Assembly (NCBI GenBank): GCA_963169295.1
Contig: CAUJDD010000119.1
Location: 43,683-107,682 of the forward strand
Source: UBA4416 sp020846025
Lineage (GTDB): Bacteria; Bacteroidota; Bacteroidia; B-17B0; Aurantibacillaceae
DNA length: 64,000 nucleotides
Direction of reading: 5' to 3'
Positions 46,038 through 53,557 of the stretch are shown one piece after another. A program made the position numbers and the translations under genes. A model generated the notes under the pieces. The model saw nothing but the letters and a program-made list of their open reading frames with translations, did not search any database and was not told the DNA's origin. Numbering within the stretch: position 1 is the stretch's first letter; each line of letters opens with the position of its first letter.

Positions 46038-47582
46038 ATGAAAAAACTAATTGTATTAGCTTCCTTTATTGCAGTTGTTACTGGATGTAACAAAAGACAA
46101 GGAGAGTTAGTCGGAGTAGCTGGTAGAGAACAATGGTTTCAACCAGATCCATTTGGTACCTTGTATATTCCAATGGGAAGTTATCACATGGGACCAAGCG
46201 ACGAAGAGGTTACAATGGCTCATACCGCTAAATCAAAAATGGTTTCAGTTCAGGCATTTTACATTGATGATTCAGAGATTTCAAATAATGAGTATCGTCA
46301 GTTTGTATATTGGGTGCGCGACTCAATTGCTCGTAAATTATTAGCTAATGGTTCTGGACCTGATGCAGAGGAATTTCAAATACCTCAAGAGGACTTTTTA
46401 GCAATGTTTCCTATATATAAAGGTGATAATAATTTACAAGATCCATATATTAATTGGGAAAGCAAAATTAAGTGGGATAGTGACGATGAAGATTATCGTT
46501 TAGATTTACAACCATTATATTTACCTGAAGGAGAACGTTTCTATAACCGTAAAGAAATAGATGCTCGTAAATTAAATTATGAATATTATAGAATTGATAT
46601 TCGTTTAGCAGCTTCTAAATCTAATCGTTTTGTGCCTCAAAAATCGTTGGATATTCAAGATGCAGCTCACGAGTATAAAAAGGCAGAATATATCAATGGA
46701 GTTCACTTAAATGATGGTCAAAATGGTGTACCAGGTCAGTTATCTACTCCTGTAGGTGATCCTGGAAAAGACCCTAAAACTTTAGGTACTTATAATGTAG
46801 AAGATCAAGTAGCTGTTGGACAAGGAAATTATATCCGTCGTGAGAGAAAAGGAGTTGATCGTTCTGTATTCATAATAAAAGATGTAATTAATGTTTATCC
46901 AGATACTTTATGTTGGGTTCATGATTTTACTTATTCATTTAATGAACCAATGACTAATATGTATTTTTGGCATCCAGCTTATGATAATTATCCTGTAGTG
47001 GGTATTACATGGAAACAAGCTCGTGCATTTAGTATTTGGCGTTCTAACTTATTAAATAACTTTTTAATTGGTAATGGAATGACTATAGTAAATGATTTCC
47101 GCTTACCTACCGAATCTGAATGGGAATATGCTGCTCGCGGTGGAAACGCCTTATCTCCTTATCCTTGGGGCGGTCCATATATCCGTAATGCCAGAGGTTG
47201 TTTCTTAGGTAACTTTAAACCAATGCGTGGTTCATATATAGATGATGGTGGTTTTCACTCAGTTTATATTTACTCGTATAATCCTAATGATTATGGTTTA
47301 TATTGTATGGCTGGAAATGTGGCAGAATGGACAAGTAACGCTTTTGATGAATCAGCTTACGATTTTGACCATGATTTAAACCCAGACTACGTTTATGAAG
47401 CCCAAGATAAAGAAGCAAATGTTTTAAAACGTAAAGTAATTCGTGGTGGATCATGGAAAGATGTTGGTTACTATTTACAAGTAAGTTCTAGAACTTACGA
47501 ATATCAAGATACTGCAAAAGCTTATATTGGATTCCGTAACGTAATGACCTACTTAGGTCGTTCAAAAGGTGACGAAATTTAA
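46038..47582 (+). CDS. gldK: T9SS ring lipoprotein GldK (PorK)
   Basis: A 514-residue lipoprotein: lipobox VVTGC with Cys17. The chain has the formylglycine-generating-enzyme (FGE/sulfatase-modifying) fold characteristic of GldK: YIPMGSYHMGPSDEEV near the start, FRLPTESEWEYAARGG, GNVAEWTSNAF and RGGSWKD near the end. GldK lacks enzyme activity as known. It forms, with GldN, the periplasmic ring under the outer membrane of the T9SS. It is the first gene of the compact gldKLMN cluster. Confidence 0.97.
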   Translation: MKKLIVLASFIAVVTGCNKRQGELVGVAGREQWFQPDPFGTLYIPMGSYHMGPSDEEVTMAHTAKSKMVSVQAFYIDDSEISNNEYRQFVYWVRDSIARKLLANGSGPDAEEFQIPQEDFLAMFPIYKGDNNLQDPYINWESKIKWDSDDEDYRLDLQPLYLPEGERFYNRKEIDARKLNYEYYRIDIRLAASKSNRFVPQKSLDIQDAAHEYKKAEYINGVHLNDGQNGVPGQLSTPVGDPGKDPKTLGTYNVEDQVAVGQGNYIRRERKGVDRSVFIIKDVINVYPDTLCWVHDFTYSFNEPMTNMYFWHPAYDNYPVVGITWKQARAFSIWRSNLLNNFLIGNGMTIVNDFRLPTESEWEYAARGGNALSPYPWGGPYIRNARGCFLGNFKPMRGSYIDDGGFHSVYIYSYNPNDYGLYCMAGNVAEWTSNAFDESAYDFDHDLNPDYVYEAQDKEANVLKRKVIRGGSWKDVGYYLQVSSRTYEYQDTAKAYIGFRNVMTYLGRSKGDEI

Positions 47583-47655
47583 TAGAAGAACAAACACAAA
47601 AACAAACACAAAAACAATTAATCAAACAATCACTAACTAAACAAAAAAAAGACCT

Positions 47656-48450
47656 ATGAGCAAATTACCTAAAGTAACCGGTTTTAAAAAGTATCTTCAC
47701 TTAGCATCTTGTTTTGGTGCATCAATCGTAATTATTGGAGCGTTATTTAAAATTATGCACTGGCCTGGTGCATCTGCAGCCTTAATTGGTGGATTAGGAA
47801 CCGAGGCCTTATTATTCTGTTTATTTGGTCTTGATATTCCACATGAGGAATATGACTGGACTTTAGCTTATCCAGAATTAAGTGGTATGGGAGCGCATGA
47901 AGATGAGCACCATAAAGATAGTGGCTTACCAATTTCTAATCAACTAGATAATATGTTAGCTGACGCAAAAATTGGTCCTGAATTAATTGAAAGTTTAGGC
48001 GTAGGTATGCGTTCATTAAGCGATAATGCAAGTAAAATTAGTGATATCACAAATGCATCTGTAGCAACAAATGAATATGTTGATAGTGTAAAATCTGCAT
48101 CAAAAAATGTTTCTCATTTAGCAGATACATATAGCAAAGCAGCAGAGTCAATTTCTAGCTTAGCTCAATCTAACGATGCTGGTCATTCTATTGGTGATTC
48201 ATTAAACTCTGTAGCTAAAAATTTATCAGCTTTAAATGCAACTTACGAATTACAATTACAAGGATCTCGTGGTCATTTAGAAGCAACTGAAAAATTCTAT
48301 GGAGGATTAGGTGAATTAATGAAGAATTTACACGATTCAGTTGAAGATACTAAAAAATATCGTGCTGAAATGTCTCAATTATCTAGTAATTTAACTGCCC
48401 TTAACACTATCTACGGAAATATGTTAAGTGCTATGAATTTCAATAAATAA
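47656..48450 (+). CDS. gldL: T9SS motor protein GldL
   Basis: A 264-residue inner-membrane protein with two N-terminal helices. The conserved FKIMHWPGA turn separates them, and GGLGTEALLF carries the membrane Glu50, corresponding to the Glu essential for proton-driven motor activity in the family. The cytoplasmic remainder (~70-264) is helical and Ser/Ala/Asn-rich. GldL surrounds GldM as a pentamer and powers secretion and gliding. A 14-bp hairpin lies between it and gldM. The 73-base gap after gldK is A/C-rich with two CAAACACAAAAA copies (47591-47614). Confidence 0.97.
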   Translation: MSKLPKVTGFKKYLHLASCFGASIVIIGALFKIMHWPGASAALIGGLGTEALLFCLFGLDIPHEEYDWTLAYPELSGMGAHEDEHHKDSGLPISNQLDNMLADAKIGPELIESLGVGMRSLSDNASKISDITNASVATNEYVDSVKSASKNVSHLADTYSKAAESISSLAQSNDAGHSIGDSLNSVAKNLSALNATYELQLQGSRGHLEATEKFYGGLGELMKNLHDSVEDTKKYRAEMSQLSSNLTALNTIYGNMLSAMNFNK

Positions 48451-48464
48451 TTTTAACCACTAAA

Positions 48465-48498
48465 TAAAGGAAATGAAGATAATTCTTCATTTCCTTTA
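48465..48498 (+). other. Intercistronic hairpin between gldL and gldM
   Basis: Perfect 14-bp stem TAAAGGAAATGAAG / CTTCATTTCCTTTA (48465-48478 with 48485-48498), loop ATAATT. It lies 15 bases after the gldL stop and 44 bases before the gldM ATG. No long T-run follows, so it may protect or process the mRNA or act as a partial terminator. Confidence 0.85.
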
Positions 48499-48541
48499 AT
48501 GAAAAAATTTAATAACCATTAATCAAAAAATTATTTAAGCA

Positions 48542-50209
48542 ATGGCAGGCGGTAAAGAAACACCTAGACAGAAGATGATTGGTATGATGTACCTCGTACT
48601 AACAGCACTTTTAGCGATGAATGTATCTAAACAAATTTTACAAGGTTATTTGTCTGTAAATGAAAGTTTAGTTAAATCTAAAAAGAATCTCGAAGAAAAT
48701 AATAAAAGAGTAGCTGAAGCATTTCAACATGCCCTTGAAGGTAATGCAGCGGCAAAACCTTATTATGAAAAGGCTCAACAAGCTCAAAAAGAGATTAACG
48801 AAGTTTATAAGTATATTGGGGAGTTAAGAGCAAAAATTGTAGCTCATACTGAACCAACAGCTCAAGAAAACGAAAAAATAGCTGATACCCTTAACCTAAG
48901 ACACATGGAAAAAATTGATGACTATGATATTCCTAGTCATGTGTTGGGTATTGCTGAACCAAAAGAACCAGAAAAAGGTCCATTTACGGCATACGAATTA
49001 CGTCAAAAATTAAATGGATTACATGATAAATTAGTAGCAATGGTGGATGCAATGCAAAAAGATCCTGCTACCAAATTTTTAGATGATGATTACAAAGGAA
49101 TTAAGAAAAAATTTGAGAGTATTAAACCTACTGATAGTAAACGCGTTGAAGACGGTGTTGAATTTAATTGGGAAATGGATAACTTTTATCATTTACCATT
49201 AGCTGCAGTTTATACCAACTTAAATAAATTTCAAAATGACTTAAAAAACATAGAAGCTGAAGTATTGCAAGTGTTTTCAGGTGCAAGTGGTAAATTAGCA
49301 ATTAAATTTGATGCGATTAAAGCACGTGTAGTTGCGCCTTCTTCTTATATCCAAGCAGGACAAAAATATACAGCTAATATCTTCTTAGCAGCATCATCAT
49401 CTAAATTAGCGTCTGGAGACATGGAGGTTTTAGTAGGTGTAGATTCTGCTGCTGCTGCTGCGGGTCAAAAAGGTACTAATGTAGATATAATTGGCGGTGA
49501 GGGTGTCTATGAAGTTGGAACAAGCGGAATGGGAGATCAAGAATATAAAGGGGTTATTAAATACAAAAATCCTGATGGAACATTTAAATATTATCCATTC
49601 TCTGGTGCTTATAAAGTAGCACCTCCTTCTGCAGCAGTTTCTGCTGATCAAATGAATGTATTTTATGCTGGTGTGCCTAATCCAGTTACAGCAAGTGCTG
49701 CAGGTGTATCTCCTGCCGATATTCAAGTATCTGCTTCTGGAGCAGGTGTACGTGTAAGCCCTAAAGGAAATGGAAAATTTGAATTTAATTTTAGTGGAAC
49801 TGGCGATTGTATGGTTACTGTATCAGCCAAAACAAAAGATGGAGTAAAAGCTCAAGGTCCACCCATTAAATTTCGCGTAAAACCTTTACCAAAACCAGAG
49901 TTAAAGTTGAGTGGTAAATTTGCACCATCAGAACTTAAAAAAGGAGAATTAGCTTTAATAGGTGGTTTAGGAGCAGGTGCTAATGGATTTGATTTTCAAG
50001 CAAACTATGTAGTTATGCAATGGGAAGTAACAGCAAAAAATAATGGTAAATTAGCTAATGCTACTGGTAATGGCCCTAGTTTAGATGGTGCTGCAAAACA
50101 AGCTTTATCAAAAGCAGACGTAGGTTCGAGAGTATATTTTGATGCGAAAATTAAAGGCCCAGATGGCAAGGTAACTTCTGTAACTACAGGTGTTAAAGTA
50201 ACAAGATAG
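48542..50209 (+). CDS. gldM: T9SS motor shaft protein GldM
   Basis: A 555-residue protein with a single N-terminal membrane helix (KMIGMMYLVLTALLAMNVS) preceded by the conserved Arg9 in ETPRQKM. The long periplasmic part holds helical domain D1 (~35-220) followed by beta-type domains D2-D4. The last ones contain IQVSASGAGVRVSPKGNG and end SVTTGVKVTR. A GldM dimer spans the GldL pentamer and reaches the GldKN ring, transmitting motor rotation. Length is usual for the family, and it is 23 bases upstream of gldN. Confidence 0.97.
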   Translation: MAGGKETPRQKMIGMMYLVLTALLAMNVSKQILQGYLSVNESLVKSKKNLEENNKRVAEAFQHALEGNAAAKPYYEKAQQAQKEINEVYKYIGELRAKIVAHTEPTAQENEKIADTLNLRHMEKIDDYDIPSHVLGIAEPKEPEKGPFTAYELRQKLNGLHDKLVAMVDAMQKDPATKFLDDDYKGIKKKFESIKPTDSKRVEDGVEFNWEMDNFYHLPLAAVYTNLNKFQNDLKNIEAEVLQVFSGASGKLAIKFDAIKARVVAPSSYIQAGQKYTANIFLAASSSKLASGDMEVLVGVDSAAAAAGQKGTNVDIIGGEGVYEVGTSGMGDQEYKGVIKYKNPDGTFKYYPFSGAYKVAPPSAAVSADQMNVFYAGVPNPVTASAAGVSPADIQVSASGAGVRVSPKGNGKFEFNFSGTGDCMVTVSAKTKDGVKAQGPPIKFRVKPLPKPELKLSGKFAPSELKKGELALIGGLGAGANGFDFQANYVVMQWEVTAKNNGKLANATGNGPSLDGAAKQALSKADVGSRVYFDAKIKGPDGKVTSVTTGVKVTR

Positions 50210-50232
50210 TACTAATTAAAAAAGGAGTAAAT

Positions 50233-51093
50233 ATGAAACATGTAAAATTTGGTTTACTAATGTTGATAGTTTTAACATCAGCATTTAATTCAATCGCTCA
50301 ACAGAGTGTTTTTCAACCAGGTGATTATAGAGATGGAATTTACGAAAAGGAAAATTCAACAAATCGTAAGTTTATCCCTTATACACATTTACGTGAAGGA
50401 GATGTAGCTTGGGAAAAACGTGTGTGGAGAAGATTAGATATGCGTGAAAAACAAAATCAGCAGCTGTATTACCCTACTTTACCTGTTGTAAGTCGTATTT
50501 CTTTAATGCAATTAATTCAAAAATATGTATTATCAGGTGCAATTATACCTTTTGCTGACGAAGAATTCTTGCAACCAATAGAGTTATCTGTAATTCGCGA
50601 CAAGATGGTTATTAGAGAAGATTCGGCTGATGTTGAAGAATATGATGCAGAGGGTAACTCTTTTATGGTTAAAAAACCTGGCGCAGTAGATTCTACTTGG
50701 ACGTATGAGTTTTTCTCATCTCTTGGATTAAAAGAAGATTGGTTCTTTGACAAACAAAAATCAGTGCTTGAAGTTAGAATTTTAGCTATGGAATTCAATG
50801 TAATTAATCCTAAAAAAGTTGACTTAGGTGAGTTCCCATTATTTTATACCTATTTTCCAGCATGTCGTCCATTCTTAGCAAAACATGAAGTTTATAATGC
50901 TAAAAACGACTCTGAACGTAGAACTTTTGAAGATATCTTTTGGAAACGCCAATTTTCATCTGTAGTTACTAAAGAAACGAATGTTTATGATAGAACTATT
51001 GACAGATATTCAAAAGGTATTGATGCATTATTAGAATCTGATCGAATTAAAAATGATATATTTAGATGGGAGCACGACTTGTGGCATTTCTAA
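50233..51093 (+). CDS. gldN: T9SS ring protein GldN (PorN)
   Basis: A 286-residue periplasmic protein with signal peptide (cleavage near SIAQ). Family features are YRDGIYEKENSTNRKFIPYT and HLREGDVAWEKRVWRRLDMREK, a later VRILAMEFNVINPKKVD and a C-terminal NDIFRWEHDLWHF. GldN binds GldK to form the T9SS ring. It is the last gene of the cluster, followed by a strong terminator. Confidence 0.97.
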   Translation: MKHVKFGLLMLIVLTSAFNSIAQQSVFQPGDYRDGIYEKENSTNRKFIPYTHLREGDVAWEKRVWRRLDMREKQNQQLYYPTLPVVSRISLMQLIQKYVLSGAIIPFADEEFLQPIELSVIRDKMVIREDSADVEEYDAEGNSFMVKKPGAVDSTWTYEFFSSLGLKEDWFFDKQKSVLEVRILAMEFNVINPKKVDLGEFPLFYTYFPACRPFLAKHEVYNAKNDSERRTFEDIFWKRQFSSVVTKETNVYDRTIDRYSKGIDALLESDRIKNDIFRWEHDLWHF

Positions 51094-51120
51094 TATTATA
51101 TTAGGACATCAAATTATTTA

Positions 51121-51153
51121 AAAAGGATATTGAAGATTCAATATCCTTTTTAA
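51121..51153 (+). terminator. Intrinsic terminator of the gld cluster
   Basis: Perfect 13-bp stem AAAAGGATATTGA / TCAATATCCTTTT with loop AGAT, followed by a T-rich stretch. Confidence 0.92.
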
Positions 51154-51220
51154 TTTATAAATCTTTTTAAAGAATTAAGATCTAATACAATGTTCTAATA
51201 TTATTTCTACAGTACAAAGC

Positions 51221-51259
51221 TATAACGCCCTAAATAAACTGGCTATTTAGGGCGTTATA
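51221..51259. terminator. Intrinsic terminator (mainly of rplY)
   Basis: Perfect 16-bp stem TATAACGCCCTAAATA / TATTTAGGGCGTTATA (51221-51236 with 51244-51259), loop AACTGGC, 21 bases beyond the rplY stop on the minus strand. Confidence 0.85.
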
Positions 51260-51280
51260 AATATGATAAGGAAGAATTAA

Positions 51281-51865
51281 TTATTTTTTAGCTTCAGCAG
51301 CTGGCGCATCTGCTGCTGCTGCTGCACGAGTTGTATTTACAGAAACAACCGAAACATTTTTTGCATTTAATAATGTTACACCTTCAATTTTAATATCTCC
51401 AACTGTAATTGCATTACCAATATCTAATCCAGAGATATCTAAGTCAATATAATCAGGTAATACATTAGCTAAACCACGTGCTTTTAATTTACGTTGTTTT
51501 AAAACTAATTTACCACCTTTTTTTACACCTTCCGACTGACCGTTTAATCTTACTGGAATTTGAACAGTAATTGCTTTTCCATCAATCACTTCTAAAAAGT
51601 CAGCGTGAATTAATCTATCAGTTATTTTATGAAATTGTGCTTCTTGTAAGATTGTTTTGTATGTTTTACCACTTAATTCAACTTCCACAATATGTGCATT
51701 AGGAGTAAAAATAATTGGTTTAAATGCTCTTTCATCTGCTTGAAAGTGAATTTGTTCTTTTCCACCGTAAATAACACAAGGAACTAATCCTTTCTCGCGA
51801 ATAGCTTTAGCATCTACTTTCCCTACGTTCGCTCTTGGCGAACCGCTCAATTGTAATGATTTCAT
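51281..51865 (-). CDS. rplY: 50S ribosomal protein bL25, long (Ctc/TL5) form
   Basis: A 194-residue protein. The N-terminal L25 domain (~1-95; GSPRANVGKVDAKAIREKGLVPCVIYGG) binds 5S rRNA. The C-terminal TL5 beta domain (~100-180; IPVRLNGQSEGVKKGG, LPDYIDLDISGLDIGNAI) follows, and the end is a short Ala-rich tail. This is the general-stress/Ctc length of the family. It lies 86 bases downstream of prs on the same strand, an association common in bacteria, and is ended by a strong hairpin. Confidence 0.95.
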   Translation of the reverse strand: MKSLQLSGSPRANVGKVDAKAIREKGLVPCVIYGGKEQIHFQADERAFKPIIFTPNAHIVEVELSGKTYKTILQEAQFHKITDRLIHADFLEVIDGKAITVQIPVRLNGQSEGVKKGGKLVLKQRKLKARGLANVLPDYIDLDISGLDIGNAITVGDIKIEGVTLLNAKNVSVVSVNTTRAAAAADAPAAEAKK

Positions 51866-51951
51866 TTTATTATTTGTTTTATTTAAGTGTTTTCAAAATG
51901 CCCGCTTCATCTTTACTCACAACTTGTTTTTATTTATGTTGGCGGGTTTAT

Positions 51952-52884
51952 TTACATTATAAAGTTAGAACTAATAGATTCGTGATGTTGGATACTATGA
52001 ATCACTTTTGCAAACAATTCAGCAACTGATAAAACTTTAATTTTAGGGCTTTGTTGTTTTAAAGGAATAGTATCCGTAACAATTAATTCTAATAGTTTTG
52101 ATTTCTCAATATTTTCATAAGCTTTACCAGATAAAACAGCATGTGTACATAAAGCACGCACACTTAGCGCTCCACGTTCCATCATCATATCGGCTGCTTT
52201 GCATAAGGTTCCACCCGTATCAACTAAATCATCAACTAAAATAATATTTCTTCCTTCAATTTCACCAATGGCTGTCATGTGGTCAACTACGTTAGCCTTT
52301 GTACGTTGCTTATAGCAAATAACGATTTCAGATTTTAGATGTTTGGCGTAAGCATTAGCACGCTTGCTACCTCCCATATCTGGTGCTGCAATTGTTAGGT
52401 GTTCTAAATTTAAACTTTGAATATAAGGTAAAAAGATAGAAGATGCATAAAGGTGATCTACCGGAATATTAAAAAATCCTTGAATTTGATCAGCGTGCAA
52501 ATCCATTGTCATTACACGAGTAGCACCAGCTAATGCTAACATGTCTGCTACCATTTTTGCACCAATAGCAACACGAGGTTGATCTTTTCTATCTTGACGT
52601 GCGTATCCAAAGTATGGGATAACAGCTACAACATCTTGTGCCGATGCTCTTTTTGCCGCATCTAACATTAATAGCAGTTCCATTAAATTGTCGGAAGGCG
52701 GCATAGTAGATTGAATAGCGAATACACTTTGCCCTCTGATACTTTCATCATAAGATACTTGTATTTCACCATCACTAAATCTATAATGCGCCATTTTACC
52801 TAAATCCTTACCATAAGCCTTAGAAATTGCTTCGGCTAAAGAATTGGTAGCACTTCCTGAAAATAATCTAACGTCTGTTTCCAT
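51952..52884 (-). CDS. prs: Ribose-phosphate pyrophosphokinase
   Basis: A 310-residue PRPP synthetase that makes PRPP from ribose 5-phosphate and ATP for nucleotide, His and Trp synthesis. The start is placed at ATG 52884 (METDVRLFSGSATNSLAEAI): the longer frame from 52941 passes through the promoter. ATP-binding YFGYARQDRKDQPR, flexible-loop PDMGGSKRANAYAKHL and the PRPP-binding ILVDDLVDTGGTLCKAA are all present. It forms a unit with rplY. Confidence 0.97.
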   Translation of the reverse strand: METDVRLFSGSATNSLAEAISKAYGKDLGKMAHYRFSDGEIQVSYDESIRGQSVFAIQSTMPPSDNLMELLLMLDAAKRASAQDVVAVIPYFGYARQDRKDQPRVAIGAKMVADMLALAGATRVMTMDLHADQIQGFFNIPVDHLYASSIFLPYIQSLNLEHLTIAAPDMGGSKRANAYAKHLKSEIVICYKQRTKANVVDHMTAIGEIEGRNIILVDDLVDTGGTLCKAADMMMERGALSVRALCTHAVLSGKAYENIEKSKLLELIVTDTIPLKQQSPKIKVLSVAELFAKVIHSIQHHESISSNFIM

Positions 52885-52901
52885 TTTACAAAATAGAGGC
52901 G

Positions 52902-52931
52902 CAAATGTACGACTTTTGCCTGTTTTTACAA
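52902..52931 (-). promoter_or_regulatory. Promoter of prs (-33 TTG, 19-base spacer, -7 TACATTTG)
   Basis: On the minus strand TTG (52931-52929) is followed after exactly 19 bases by TACATTTG (52909-52902), a good match to the Bacteroidota sigma consensus; the ATG is 17 bases further on. Confidence 0.7.
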
Positions 52932-52968
52932 TATTTTTCAATGTTTTTTCTAATAATTAAAATTTGAT

Positions 52969-52976
52969 TACATTTG
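52969..52976 (+). promoter_or_regulatory. -7 box of tRNA-Leu
   Basis: TACATTTG, a perfect TAnnTTTG, lies 32 bases before the tRNA. The -33 position at the 19-base spacing reads TTTT instead of TTTG. Confidence 0.6.
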
Positions 52977-53007
52977 CCCCCAATTTAGCTAACATACTAG
53001 CTTAGAA

Positions 53008-53091
53008 GCCCGGGTGGCGGAATTGGTAGACGCGCTGGTCTCAAACACCTGTGGGTTCACCCCCGTGCCGGTTCGAGCCCGGCCCCGGGTA
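53008..53091 (+). tRNA. tRNA-Leu (anticodon CAA)
   Basis: Acceptor strands GCCCGGG / CCCGGGT with discriminator A. It has a D-arm with GGCGGAATTGGTAGACGC, anticodon loop CTCAAAC (CAA), a long variable arm as in class II tRNAs, and T-arm GCCGG-TTCGAGC-CCGGC. CCA is not encoded. The anticodon stem CTGGT / ACCTG appears to carry one T-T mismatch. Confidence 0.95.
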
Positions 53092-53100
53092 CTAAATGCA

Positions 53101-53127
53101 AAAGCCGCTGATTTTCAGCGGCTTTTT
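53101..53127 (+). terminator. Intrinsic terminator of tRNA-Leu
   Basis: Perfect 11-bp stem AAAGCCGCTGA / TCAGCGGCTTT with a 3-base loop followed by T residues. Confidence 0.93.
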
Positions 53128-53557
53128 GTTCAATAAGTAAATCCGTTTTTTTTTAATTATTCTATTCCCTTGATAATTCATTGATATCTGCATATAGAAT
53201 TATACTTGGGCATGCGAAGTAAAAAGAATTAATTAAAACAATTGAAATTCATTTGGGAAAAACTCAATAAGTTTTTAAGTGTATTTTCTTCGAAACGACC
53301 TGTTTTGTATTTTGATTTTGAGTAATAAGTATGTTTTAAACTAAGAATTTAATAGATGCAATCCTTGTAAATAAACCTATCAAACATTCATTTATAGAAT
53401 TGCTTTTAACTCTATTGTGTTAATAACCAATTTGTTTTCTGTTAAAACACCACCTTAAAAACACCATCTTTGGTTTACAGAAATTTGATTACTTACCCTA
53501 ATTAAGGTTATTCTTAGGTTTCTGAAATAAATTTATTGAATTTAAAATTAAGTCAAT
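53128..53557. other. AT-rich gene-free region upstream of the PorE-like gene
   Basis: 430 bases without a credible ORF. Near-matches to the -7 box are present (for example TATACTTG around 53195 and CATCTTTG around 53465), but none is perfect. I see no repeat or RNA motif in it. Confidence 0.5.

Noticed and set aside
47591..47614. Two CAAACACAAAAA copies before gldL as a regulatory repeat
   Set aside because: A/C-rich leaders are common upstream of Bacteroidota genes, and two copies are too few to argue for a specific site.
49430..49726. Minus-strand 98-residue frame inside gldM
   Set aside because: Cys/Ser/Tyr/Arg-rich antisense shadow of an established gene.
52885..52941. Extended prs N-terminus
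   Set aside because: The extra 19 codons pass through the promoter, and the family N-terminus begins at ATG 52884.
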